A stretch of DNA of 64,000 nucleotides from Zhihengliuella sp. (lineage in GTDB: Bacteria > Actinomycetota > Actinomycetes > Actinomycetales > Micrococcaceae): assembly GCF_031178195.1 (NCBI RefSeq), contig NZ_JAPSJL010000005.1, positions 177,887 to 241,886 on the forward strand, given 5' to 3'. Under the pieces are notes generated by a model. The model did not search any database. It saw only the letters and a list, made by a program, of their open reading frames with translations, and was not told the origin of the DNA. A program made the position numbers and the translations under genes. Shown piece by piece: positions 8,851-17,324 of the stretch (position 1 is the first letter of the stretch; each line of letters begins with the position of its first letter).

Positions 8851-9654
8851 TTAGCGATCTCCCAAGGCGCTTCGAACTTGCTCTGCGTGGGCCTGCAGTC
8901 TAACGCTCTCATTAATCTTGGTCGCGAACACTGCGCAGCCGACGGGGAGATCCTTACTCGTTCGTAGGAGGGCATTGCCCAAACTCGGAATGCTGCCTCG
9001 CAACGCAGATAGCATTTCCGCGTCGCAGAACGAGTCAATATCATCGCAATTGACTGTCTTCCCGCCTATAATCCCCATCCTGGAAGTTTTTCCACGCCAC
9101 TCGACGTCGAGATATGTCACGCCGAAAGCATCCAGTTTGGCAATTGCCTCTGGGAAGTTGGTGATTCTCACCCCGGGAACTTTGTTGGGTATGCTTCGTA
9201 CAAACCAATGCTGAACTAATCCACCAGAGAAACCCAACCAAGTGTAAAGCTTTCGAGCCTTCATATTATCGGTAAACACATCGAGGCCGATGTTGGCGAT
9301 CTCACGGTGCTCATGGATGTAATCGCCGATCAGGCGCCTAGCTACACCACGGCCGCGGAAGTTGGCGTCGACGCAAATATTAGAGAGGAATGCTTCATCC
9401 ACCGAAAGACGATGCCACTCAACATAACCGACTACCTGATCGTCGACAATCGCCACAAGTCGTGTGACATCGTTTTGAACGTCAGGATACCTCAAACTAA
9501 TCTTCCAGAGATTAGTTATCTCAGGTTGCATTTGTGTCATGTACGGCGTCAAACGTGACGGGAGGCTTGACCGAACCAGTCGCGAGGACTCCTCCAATGT
9601 CTCATTAGATAGATGTTCAATCTGCACGCTCAACTCGTTCCTGTCGCTCCACAT
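8851..9654 (-). CDS. GNAT-family N-acetyltransferase with C-terminal extension
   Basis: A 267-residue protein. Residues about 20-150 form a GNAT domain with the acetyl-CoA loop VDANFRGRGVARRLI and the late helix GLDVFTDNMKARKLYTWLGF. About 110 further residues follow with no family I recognise. Because a PglF-like dehydratase, a PglE-like aminotransferase and a PglC-like transferase lie immediately upstream, it may acetylate the 4-amino sugar, the step done by the unrelated LbH enzyme PglD in Campylobacter; that is inference. The start region overlaps the upstream gene by 38 nt; a TTG at about 9633 after AGGAA is an alternative start. Confidence 0.75.
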   Translation of the reverse strand: MWSDRNELSVQIEHLSNETLEESSRLVRSSLPSRLTPYMTQMQPEITNLWKISLRYPDVQNDVTRLVAIVDDQVVGYVEWHRLSVDEAFLSNICVDANFRGRGVARRLIGDYIHEHREIANIGLDVFTDNMKARKLYTWLGFSGGLVQHWFVRSIPNKVPGVRITNFPEAIAKLDAFGVTYLDVEWRGKTSRMGIIGGKTVNCDDIDSFCDAEMLSALRGSIPSLGNALLRTSKDLPVGCAVFATKINESVRLQAHAEQVRSALGDR

Positions 9655-10285
9655 CTAAGTCAGCCATCAGACGCTGCGGATCGACCTCGAAGCCTCTTCG
9701 CTGCAACACACCAAGAACCGTTTTAGCCAAGATGGCCACGTCTCCTGCCAGACTTAACGTTTCAACATATTCGATGTCATCTGAGAGACGCTGTTCCCAG
9801 GTAGCCGTATTCCTTCCGTTTAGCTGAGCTTTTCCTGTAATGCCGGGACGGACGTGGAAGCGAATCATTTCGTCTCGAGTATAGAACGGCATGTACCGCT
9901 CCAAGAGAGGCCTTGGTCCAACCAGAGACATATCGCCCTTGAGCACGTTAACTAGCTCGGGCAGTTCGTCCAAGCTAGTAGAACGGAGCCACGTTCCGAA
10001 CGGAGTCATTCGATACTTGTCCGGAAGCATCTCTCCATTCGCATCGCGCTCGTCCGTCATCGTGCGGAACTTGTACATATAAAATAATGTCGCGTCCTTG
10101 CCCGGGCGAAGTTGTTTGAAGATTATCGGCGATCCGATTTTCACTCGGATGACGACTGACAAGATAGCCATTGGTATGGAGGCAAGGACAAGGACAGCGC
10201 TACTGATCACGACGTCCATAGATCTTTTTAGTGCTAGGGTAAGGCTCTTCCTAGGCCCGCCTATGGTACCTTGATAGGTTGTCAT
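9617..10285 (-). CDS. Undecaprenyl-phosphate sugar-1-phosphate transferase, PglC-like
   Basis: A 222-residue small phosphoglycosyl transferase that starts repeat-unit assembly by moving a sugar-1-phosphate to undecaprenyl phosphate. A single re-entrant membrane helix lies at about residues 23-46. It is followed by YMYKFRTM, the catalytic Asp-Glu of SLDELPELVN, SLVGPRPLL and RPGITGKAQLNGR, the standard motifs. It is the monotopic minimal form without the large N-terminal membrane domain present in the 36804-38252 enzyme. It overlaps the FemAB-like gene by 4 nt, so the two are translationally coupled. The neighbouring PglF- and PglE-like genes suggest a diacetylated bacillosamine-type donor. 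Confidence 0.92.
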   Translation of the reverse strand: MTTYQGTIGGPRKSLTLALKRSMDVVISSAVLVLASIPMAILSVVIRVKIGSPIIFKQLRPGKDATLFYMYKFRTMTDERDANGEMLPDKYRMTPFGTWLRSTSLDELPELVNVLKGDMSLVGPRPLLERYMPFYTRDEMIRFHVRPGITGKAQLNGRNTATWEQRLSDDIEYVETLSLAGDVAILAKTVLGVLQRRGFEVDPQRLMADLDVERQERVERAD

Positions 10286-11379
10286 TCTATGTCCTTGTTA
10301 TTGTCTTCGGCCGGCCTCTCCGGAAGTGGCGTCCGATAAGCGGGATAATAGGTCGATTCTTTCCACTCAACATTCGCCGCCACGAAATCGTTCATTCGTT
10401 GGGCTACAAGCTCCGCATATGCCTCCTTGTTGTGTGTGATGCGGCCAGTCCAGAACGGCACGGCTCCGCTAGGCGCAAATGAACGTTTGTAGCGTTCGAT
10501 GCCATCCCCGGGCCGGGCTCCTCCTCCTAGCACGAATGATCGGAATCCATTTTCGATTCCCCAACGCATAATGCCAACCTTTAGCGCATCGTTAGGCCGG
10601 TAGTCGAAGGCCGCGCTGTCGGTGCCACCAAGAAAAGAGAACAATCGATCCGAGGACGTTAGGACTAGTTCAGTAGAGACGATGGCCCCTCCTAGAACGG
10701 CGTGGAAAAATACGACGTTCTCGGGCAGGTTGGAAATTAGGGACTTGAAGAACGTCTCATCGAAATAGTACTGTTCCCCGGCATTCCGTCTGTCCATCGT
10801 CCCTTCATAGATTCGTAAGAAGTCGGCTAGATGCCGTCCCCTTGGATCTTCGATAACGTTTACTCCGGACCTTTCGGCCTTCTTATAGTTTTTCCGAACT
10901 TTTTTTTCGAAATCTGTCCATAGTTCGTCTGGTGCGATATCGAGTGTTCGCACAATATTGAACGCGCTTGTTCTAACCTCGCCTGGATGGGGCAGGAGCC
11001 TTTCCAAGTCAACGTCCAATCTCACAAATTGCGAAACAATTCCTGTATTTGAGAGCCATCGTTCGAACCTCGACCAAAATTCTACCTTTTGCAACTCTGA
11101 TAAGGTTCCGCGCACGTAGGCACCCCCGTAGCCATACGGGGAGACAATGTCTCTATACACATCTCCGTCTGGGGATTCAACTGGTCGGACAATGAAGGCA
11201 TATATCACCGAGGAGCCATCACTTGTCCGAGCCGTAGCACACATCGCTCGATCACCTGGTGCGCAAAACAATTCAACATAGTCCGGATGGCTGAATGGCT
11301 CTCTTGTCCCACCCTGCCACTCATTCAACCAATCAGTTCGTTCTCGAGGCAAAACAGCGTCGAGAATCTCGAATTTCAT
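10282..11379 (-). CDS. FemAB-like / GNAT-fold peptidyl- or acyltransferase
   Basis: A 365-residue protein with two tandem GNAT-like halves, as in the FemABX and Acetyltransf_6 families. The second half has KKVRKNYKKAERSG, a motif usual in FemAB-related proteins, then YYFDETFFKSLI, FSFLGGTDSAAFDYRPN and a terminal region with ARPGDGIERYKRSFAP. Classical FemX proteins add amino acids from tRNA to lipid II; relatives in EPS clusters probably acylate or aminoacylate a lipid-linked glycan, but the substrate is unknown. Start ATG 11379 lies 2 nt after the upstream aminotransferase stop. Composition is AT-rich relative to the genome. Confidence 0.78.
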   Translation of the reverse strand: MKFEILDAVLPRERTDWLNEWQGGTREPFSHPDYVELFCAPGDRAMCATARTSDGSSVIYAFIVRPVESPDGDVYRDIVSPYGYGGAYVRGTLSELQKVEFWSRFERWLSNTGIVSQFVRLDVDLERLLPHPGEVRTSAFNIVRTLDIAPDELWTDFEKKVRKNYKKAERSGVNVIEDPRGRHLADFLRIYEGTMDRRNAGEQYYFDETFFKSLISNLPENVVFFHAVLGGAIVSTELVLTSSDRLFSFLGGTDSAAFDYRPNDALKVGIMRWGIENGFRSFVLGGGARPGDGIERYKRSFAPSGAVPFWTGRITHNKEAYAELVAQRMNDFVAANVEWKESTYYPAYRTPLPERPAEDNNKDIE

Positions 11380-11380
11380 T

Positions 11381-12526
11381 TCACGCCTCCGTGCTGCCTT
11401 GTGCCAAGAAGTTCGATATCGATGTGAAGATGCGGTCTACCTGTTCGTCGTGGAGAGCGGAGCCGCTCGGTAACGTGAGGCCAGAAAGAAACAAGCTTTC
11501 TGAACTTCCATTTACCTTTCGAGGTGCATTCGAGTATATTGGCTGAAGATGCATGGGTTTCCATAGGGGCCTGGCCTCAATAGAATCTTGACTCAGCGCT
11601 CTTTGGAAGTCCTGAGACGTCCACCCTGTCAGTTCAGAATCGACGATGATCGAAGTAAGCCAGTAGTTATCTTCAGCGTCAGTGGCGCCTCCAAAGATTT
11701 CCACGCCTGACACCTTCGCGAAGAACTGCCTATACTGGTCTCGCAAAGCCTTACGGCGTGCGATCATGTCGTTAAGCCGAGTCAGCTGGGCCCTCCCCAA
11801 TGCGGCCAGCAGGTTGCTTAGTCGGTAGTTGTAGCCCACATCGGTGTGCTCGTAATGCGCCACCGGTTGCCGTGCCTGGGTTGCGAGATATCGGATACGC
11901 GCCGCCAGTTCACTATCGTTGGTCAGCAACATGCCGCCACCCGAGGTGGTCATGATCTTGTTCCCGTTGAAGGAAACGATCGAAGCACTCCCGAAGGAGC
12001 CGGCGGGCTTGCCCTGATGTGTTGCCCCCAACGACTCGGCGGCATCGCAAAGCAGAGGGATGCCATACTCGTCTGCCACACTCTCGATGGCGGTGTAGTC
12101 AACGGCCTTTCCCAGCAGATCCACCGGGACGATCGCCGCAACACGACTCCCCTTCGACACAAGCTCGTCCAACGCTTCCCGGAGCAGCTCCGGGTCCATA
12201 TTCCCCGTGTCGGGGAGGGAATCCACGAAGTACGGTGTGGCGCCTGTGTACGTGATGGCATTGGCCGTCGCGGCAAAGGTCATGCTGGACGTGACGACGA
12301 CATCGCCGGTTCCCACGCCGAGCGCCAGAAGCCCCAGGTGCAGGGCTGCGGTGCCAGAGCTCAGGGCAACCGCGTGCTCTACTCCCAGACGCGCCTTCAA
12401 CTCGTCCTCGAAGGCGTCTACATCCGGTCCCAAGGGAGCGATCCATCCGGACCTGACCGCATTCACGATGTACTGTTCCTCGAGTTCACCGACATCGGGC
12501 GAGGACATGTGGATTCGTTCGTTCAC
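11381..12526 (-). CDS. DegT/DnrJ/EryC1-family sugar aminotransferase, PglE-like
   Basis: A 381-residue PLP enzyme of the sugar aminotransferase family. Substrate-like features: ALSSGTAALHLGLLALG at about 55-71, the Asp of LLCDAAESLG that contacts the pyridine nitrogen, and the PLP lysine in SFNGNKIMTTSGGG. It should transfer an amino group from glutamate to C4 of the UDP-4-keto-6-deoxy-GlcNAc made by the neighbouring dehydratase. Its start overlaps the dehydratase stop by 4 nt. GC is higher than in the genes downstream, so the composition break of the locus begins inside or just after this gene. Confidence 0.9.
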   Translation of the reverse strand: MNERIHMSSPDVGELEEQYIVNAVRSGWIAPLGPDVDAFEDELKARLGVEHAVALSSGTAALHLGLLALGVGTGDVVVTSSMTFAATANAITYTGATPYFVDSLPDTGNMDPELLREALDELVSKGSRVAAIVPVDLLGKAVDYTAIESVADEYGIPLLCDAAESLGATHQGKPAGSFGSASIVSFNGNKIMTTSGGGMLLTNDSELAARIRYLATQARQPVAHYEHTDVGYNYRLSNLLAALGRAQLTRLNDMIARRKALRDQYRQFFAKVSGVEIFGGATDAEDNYWLTSIIVDSELTGWTSQDFQRALSQDSIEARPLWKPMHLQPIYSNAPRKVNGSSESLFLSGLTLPSGSALHDEQVDRIFTSISNFLAQGSTEA

Positions 12527-14388
12527 GGAGCTTCTTTCTCAGGTGGACGCGTTCGGTGGCTGGAAAGCCCGGCGATGGTGTCCGCCGTCGCGGTCTCCAT
12601 TCTTTCCTTCCAACCGCCGATATCAAGCCGTGCCGGGGCCAATGGTTCTACTTCCGTATGCGAAATCTTCGGGTGGAAGGGCCGCGAGTCGGACTCGCCG
12701 AACCCGATCAGCTCTTCATGCAGCTTTTCCCCCTCCCGGAGCCCCGTGAAAACGATCTCGATGTCCTTGCCCGACATGTCGATCATCCTCCGGGCAACGT
12801 CCAGGATTCGTACCGGCTCGCCCATGTCGAGGATCAGAACTTCGCCGGCACGGCCGATGCCACCAGCCTGGACCACGAGCTGACAGGCCTCGGGAATGGT
12901 CATGAAGTAGCGCGTGACGTCCGGATGGGTCACCGTCAGCGGTCCGCCCGCTTCGATGAGGGTCTGGAATGTGGGCAGCATGGAGCCGCGGCTGCCAATG
13001 ACATTTCCGAAGCGGACCGAGATGTAGGGTCTGCCGGTGGCGCTGGCCATCCAGGCGGTCAGGCGCTCGGCAACGCGCTTGGAGTGTCCCAGGACGCTGG
13101 TCGGGTTCGCGGCTTTGTCGGTGGAGATGTTGACGAAAGTCTCGACATCGGCGGCCTCGGCCGCGCGAAGTACATTGAGCGTGCCAATGACGTTGGTCTT
13201 CCATGCTTCGTCCGGGTACTGCTCGAGCATCGGTAAGTGCTTGAGAGCGGCAGCATGGAACACCACGTCGGGCTTTCGATCGGCGAAGATGGCATTCAAC
13301 GACTCGAGATCGCGGATGTCCGCCAGGACCACGTCGCGGGTGTGGAGCAGTCCGTGTCCCGTGGTGCCCAGCTGCGCACTCTGCAGCCCGGTCTCATCAC
13401 GGTCCAGCATAATCAGTTCCGACGGTGCGTACTTCAGGATCTGCCGGCACAGCTCCGAACCGATCGAGCCGCCCGCCCCGGTGACGAGGACGCGCTTTCC
13501 CGCGAGGTAGCCGGCGATCGATTCGACGTGCGTATCGACCGGCGTCCGCCCAATGAGGTCCTCAATCGAGATGTCGCGCAGGTCGGACAGCTTCGTCTTG
13601 CCGGCCAGGATTTCCTCGAGCGGCGGGAAGACCATGACGTGTAGATGGACCGCAGCCGCTGCGTCCGAGACACGCCGTACGAGGTCGGCATCGGCATCGC
13701 CGATGGCGATGACGACGTTCGTCGCCTCCGTGCGGCGGGCGACTTCTTCCAGCTTCTCCAAACCGCCGACGACCTTGACGCCGTGGAGGATCAAGCGAGC
13801 TTTCGCGGGGTCGTCGTCCAGGAGAGCGACGGGGACGAAGTTCGAACCGGCGTCGTGGACCATCCTTCGCACCGCGGTTTCACCGAGGTAGCCGGCTCCG
13901 AAGACGAGGGTGCGCTCGGCCTGCGCTGCCGGACGAACTCGGCTCTGCAGCCGCTTCCGGACGACGAAGCGAGCGCATCCCATGATGACCAAGGCCAGCG
14001 GGGCCGCGATCAACGCGGTGCTGCGCGGGACGCTGACCTCGGGTCCGACCACCAGGAGTACCACCGTCGAGATCAGCGCAACGGTCATCGTCACCAAGCC
14101 GACCGACCGGGCTTCGTCGAAGGCGCCGTACTGGAAGCGCCCCATGATGGCGCTGAACACGGCCGCGACCACCACGTGGAGCGCAGCGACGCCGAGCGCA
14201 AAGATCACGAGGGAAACCAGGTGCATCCGCGTCACATCCAGCTCGAAGCGGAGCCAGGCGGCGACGACGATAGCGAAGATCCAGATGACGACGTCCACAA
14301 GGACCTTCGCCAGGCCGATGACCCAGCGCGCCGGATAGATTCCTGAATCGGGCGTCCCGCCCTCAGAGCGCACGTAGGCCTTCGGCAT
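12523..14388 (-). CDS. Membrane-bound UDP-GlcNAc 4,6-dehydratase, PglF/CapD-like
   Basis: A 621-residue protein. Four or five membrane helices occupy about the first 130 residues. A CoA-binding-like domain (LVFGAGYLGETAVRR) follows, then a short-chain dehydrogenase domain with VLVTGAGGSIGSELCRQI and the active-site region ISTDKAANPTSVLGHSKR. It makes UDP-4-keto-6-deoxy-GlcNAc, the first step towards bacillosamine-type sugars. I chose the ATG at 14388 because GGGGGAG lies directly upstream; the in-frame extension to 14469 has no ribosome binding site and unusual composition. It is the first gene of the minus-strand EPS operon 6116-14388. Confidence 0.92.
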   Translation of the reverse strand: MPKAYVRSEGGTPDSGIYPARWVIGLAKVLVDVVIWIFAIVVAAWLRFELDVTRMHLVSLVIFALGVAALHVVVAAVFSAIMGRFQYGAFDEARSVGLVTMTVALISTVVLLVVGPEVSVPRSTALIAAPLALVIMGCARFVVRKRLQSRVRPAAQAERTLVFGAGYLGETAVRRMVHDAGSNFVPVALLDDDPAKARLILHGVKVVGGLEKLEEVARRTEATNVVIAIGDADADLVRRVSDAAAAVHLHVMVFPPLEEILAGKTKLSDLRDISIEDLIGRTPVDTHVESIAGYLAGKRVLVTGAGGSIGSELCRQILKYAPSELIMLDRDETGLQSAQLGTTGHGLLHTRDVVLADIRDLESLNAIFADRKPDVVFHAAALKHLPMLEQYPDEAWKTNVIGTLNVLRAAEAADVETFVNISTDKAANPTSVLGHSKRVAERLTAWMASATGRPYISVRFGNVIGSRGSMLPTFQTLIEAGGPLTVTHPDVTRYFMTIPEACQLVVQAGGIGRAGEVLILDMGEPVRILDVARRMIDMSGKDIEIVFTGLREGEKLHEELIGFGESDSRPFHPKISHTEVEPLAPARLDIGGWKERMETATADTIAGLSSHRTRPPEKEAP

Positions 14389-14517
14389 TTTCTCCCCCAA
14401 GAACTGTCGAACTGCCCCGCAGCAGCGGAGCCCGACTAACTCTAGCAGGAAAAAAGCATCAAGCTTCAAGCAATGGTAATTTTCCTATTCATAACCACGC
14501 TTGCGGCACATATCGGA

Positions 14518-16095
14518 TCAATTCTGCACGCGGCGGGCGTGACGCATGCCGTGCAGCTCCTCGTCGAACTCGCTGAGCGGCTCGGCTGCGGCCGGAGCCT
14601 CGGCCTTGACCGGCGTCGTCTTCTTGATCCGGCGCTTGGTGCCCTTGGACTTCGAGCCCGACGATCCGGCGTCGTCGCTCGAGTAGTAGTACTGGCCGTA
14701 GTAGCCGTACCTCGATGAGCCCAGGCCCTTGGTCGGGACCTGGTTGAGGATGACGCCGAGCACCCGGGTGCCCACGCGATGGAGGTTGGCGAGCGACTTC
14801 TCGAGCTCGTCGATGGTGGTCTGGCCCGCCTTGACGCTGACGAGGGTTCCGTCGACGGCTGTGGACAGCACGGCCGCGTCGGTGACGGGCAGCAGCGGCG
14901 GCGCGTCGACGATCACCACGGCATCCTTCACCAGGTCCTCGATCAGGTGCTTCATGGACTTCGAGCCGAGCAGCTCGGACGGGTTCGGCGGGATGCGCCC
15001 GGCGCCGAGGACCTCCAGGGCGGGCAGGGGGCCGTACGGCAGGAGCACGTCGTCGAGGTCGGCGGCCCCGGAGAGCACATCGGTCAGACCGCCGCCGGCG
15101 GGGAGATCGAAGATCTTGGCCTGGACGGGCCGGCGCAGGTCCGCGTCGATCAGTACGGTGCGCTGCCCGGTGGAGGCGATCGCCCCGGCCAGGTTGGCGG
15201 CGAGGGAGGACTTGCCCTCGGCTGGCACCGAGGAGGTGACGACGATCGACCGCGGCGGGTTGTCGACGTCGATGTAGGAGAGGTTGGTGCGCAGCTCCCG
15301 CAGCGCCTCCGCGAAGGCGTGCGCCTGCCGGTCCGGGCCCACCTGGAGGGCGTCCGTCTCGACGATGGCGCGTCCCTGCTCGAGGCGCTCGTCGCGCGGG
15401 ATTGTGCCCACGACGGCCTGGCCGAGCCGTTCCACCATGGCCGCCGAGCGGATGCGGCGGTCCAGATGGTTGCGGATCAGTGCGTACGCGAGGCCCAGCG
15501 CGAGGCCGGCGACGGCGCCGATCGCCAGCGCCAGCCGGACGTTCGGCGACGTGGGGCTGCTCGGGAGGGCCGCCCGGCCGAGTGGCTCCACGGTGACGGC
15601 CGGGCCGATATCGGCGGCCGACCCCTGCGTCTCGAGGTCAACGGCCTGCGCGGAGAGGGCCTCGACCCAGGCGTTGGCGAGCTCCTGCGCCTGCTCCGGC
15701 GTCCCGGCGCTGGCGGTGATGCGGATCTCCGCCGTCGCCGTGGGCACTTCGACGGAGACGCGACCGAGGAGCTCGTCCTCGCTGGCCTCGAGCCCCAGCG
15801 ATTCCTTGACGCGCGCCGCCACCGGCCGCGTGGCGGCGATGCTGCTGTAGGACGTCGCCTTGGACTTGGAGAGGTTGTCGCCGGCGAGCGCCGTTCCCAG
15901 GTCGCTGGCCCCGGCCACCATGACGAGGCCGGAGGAGGACGACTCGTAGACCTTCGGCTGCAGCAGCGTCCACCCGAACGTCATGATCAGGACCATCAGG
16001 AGGATCGCGAGGATGCCCTTCCAGTAGGACCGGACGATCGTGAAGTAGTGGCGCAGGTCGGGGCCCGCTTCAGTCTGGTCGTCCCGTGGTTCCAA
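14518..16095 (-). CDS. Polysaccharide-chain-length regulator / BY-type tyrosine autokinase (copy 2)
   Basis: A 525-residue paralogue of the protein at 121-1695, alike along its whole length. Membrane segments are at about 27-46 and 187-208. Walker A contains PAEGKSSLAANLA, Walker A' VLIDADLRRP and Walker B VVIVDAPP. The C-terminal cluster RYGYYGQYYY has one more tyrosine than copy 1. It should regulate EPS polymerisation by autophosphorylation. TTG start at 16095, as in copy 1, preceded by GAGGA. GC content is that of the housekeeping genome, unlike copy 1. A TAGACT box at 16158-16163 may be its promoter. Confidence 0.92.
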   Translation of the reverse strand: MEPRDDQTEAGPDLRHYFTIVRSYWKGILAILLMVLIMTFGWTLLQPKVYESSSSGLVMVAGASDLGTALAGDNLSKSKATSYSSIAATRPVAARVKESLGLEASEDELLGRVSVEVPTATAEIRITASAGTPEQAQELANAWVEALSAQAVDLETQGSAADIGPAVTVEPLGRAALPSSPTSPNVRLALAIGAVAGLALGLAYALIRNHLDRRIRSAAMVERLGQAVVGTIPRDERLEQGRAIVETDALQVGPDRQAHAFAEALRELRTNLSYIDVDNPPRSIVVTSSVPAEGKSSLAANLAGAIASTGQRTVLIDADLRRPVQAKIFDLPAGGGLTDVLSGAADLDDVLLPYGPLPALEVLGAGRIPPNPSELLGSKSMKHLIEDLVKDAVVIVDAPPLLPVTDAAVLSTAVDGTLVSVKAGQTTIDELEKSLANLHRVGTRVLGVILNQVPTKGLGSSRYGYYGQYYYSSDDAGSSGSKSKGTKRRIKKTTPVKAEAPAAAEPLSEFDEELHGMRHARRVQN

Positions 16096-16157
16096 GGTGT
16101 GGTCCTCATGTTCCTAGTCGTGCGAGTGGTGCGCCCCCTCGCGGCACGCGCCCCCTG

Positions 16158-16163
16158 AGTCTA
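16158..16163 (-). promoter_or_regulatory. Candidate -10 box (TAGACT) for tyrosine kinase copy 2
   Basis: TAGACT on the minus strand, about 60 nt before the TTG start. The same hexamer precedes secY and rplN. No clear -35 is visible. Confidence 0.4.
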
Positions 16164-16199
16164 CCGGGCAGGGGCCTGCGCCCGTGATGCAGGCAACGG

Positions 16200-17282
16200 T
16201 TACGCGGCGTGCAGGTCGCTCAGGGTGATCTGGGTGACGGGTTGACCGGGGTCGGTGGCGAAACCCAGCCCGCTGGGGGCCACGCCGGCGGCCACCACCT
16301 GGGCGGCCAGCGCCGCGATCATGGCCCCGTTGTCCGTGCAGAGACTCGGCTTCGGGATGCGCAGCGAGATGCCGGCGGAGTCGCAGCGCGCCTGCAGCAG
16401 CTGCCGCAGGCGCGAGTTCGCCGCCACTCCCCCGCCGAGCAGGAGGTTCTCCATGCCGTGCTCGGTGCACGCCATGACGGCCTTCTTGGTGATGACGTCC
16501 ACCACGGCCTCCTGGAAGGACGCGGCGACGTCGGCCACGGGGACCTCGAGCCCCTTGGCCTGGTACTGCTCCACGAACCGTGCGACGGCGGTCTTCAGCC
16601 CGGAGAAGGAGAAGTCGTAGCGATGCTTCCCGGGCGCCTCGGCGGTCCCGACGAACTTCGGCAGGCTGAGCCCGCGGGGGAAGCGGATGGCCTTGCCGTC
16701 GCCCTCCTTCGCGAGGCGATCGATGACCGGGCCGCCCGGGTAGCCGAGCCCGAGGAGCCGGGCGACCTTGTCGTAGGCCTCGCCGGCGGCGTCGTCGATC
16801 GTCGCACCGAGGAGTTCGACGTCGTCCGTCAGGGAGTCGATCTTCAGGATCTCGGTGTGGCCGCCGGAGACGAGCAGGGCGCCGAGCCGGTCCGGCAGTT
16901 CTCCGCCGTCGAGCACGCCCACGCCGACGTGCGCGACGAGGTGGTTGACGGCGTACAGGGGCTTGCCAGTGGCGACGGCCAGCGCCTTCGCCGCGGCCAC
17001 GCCCACCATGAGCGCCCCGGACAGGCCGGGCCCGCTGGTGACGGCGAGCGCGTCGACGTCGTCGAGGGCGACGCCGGCGGTGTCGAGGGCCTGCTGGAGC
17101 GTGGGCACCATGGCCTCGAGGTGGGCGCGCGAGGCGATCTCGGGGATAACCCCGCCGAAGCGGACGTGCTGCTCCATGGAGGTGCTGACCGTGTTCGCGA
17201 GCAGCTCGGTGCCGCGCACGATCCCGACGCCGGTCTCGTCGCAGGAGGATTCGATGCCGAGGATCAGGGGCGCGTCAGACAT
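16200..17282 (-). CDS. tsaD: tRNA t6A threonylcarbamoyltransferase TsaD
   Basis: A 360-residue ASKHA-fold enzyme that transfers threonylcarbamoyl to A37 of ANN-decoding tRNAs, working with TsaB and TsaE. Motifs: [14 protein letters not shown] near the N-terminus, metal-binding His pair in [30 protein letters not shown] and [11 protein letters not shown] place the start at ATG 17282, not at the in-frame codon at 17309: TAGAAT lies at 17290-17295, 7 nt upstream of it, and there is no ribosome binding site. It ends the tsaB-rimI group but is separated from rimI by a gene for a secreted protein. Confidence 0.96.
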   Translation of the reverse strand: MSDAPLILGIESSCDETGVGIVRGTELLANTVSTSMEQHVRFGGVIPEIASRAHLEAMVPTLQQALDTAGVALDDVDALAVTSGPGLSGALMVGVAAAKALAVATGKPLYAVNHLVAHVGVGVLDGGELPDRLGALLVSGGHTEILKIDSLTDDVELLGATIDDAAGEAYDKVARLLGLGYPGGPVIDRLAKEGDGKAIRFPRGLSLPKFVGTAEAPGKHRYDFSFSGLKTAVARFVEQYQAKGLEVPVADVAASFQEAVVDVITKKAVMACTEHGMENLLLGGGVAANSRLRQLLQARCDSAGISLRIPKPSLCTDNGAMIAALAAQVVAAGVAPSGLGFATDPGQPVTQITLSDLHAA

Positions 17283-17289
17283 GGCATCG

Positions 17290-17295
17290 ATTCTA
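17290..17295 (-). promoter_or_regulatory. -10 box for leaderless tsaD
   Basis: TAGAAT on the minus strand, separated from the ATG at 17282 by exactly 7 nt with no Shine-Dalgarno sequence. Transcription starting about 7 nt after the box would begin at or next to the start codon. Confidence 0.55.
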
Positions 17296-17324
17296 GTGGG
17301 AGCCCCCACGCGCTTCAGGTCCGG

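Noticed and set aside
14389..14469. Longer N-terminus for the PglF-like dehydratase
   Set aside because: GGGGGAG sits directly before ATG 14388, and the extra 27 residues do not look like the family N-terminus.
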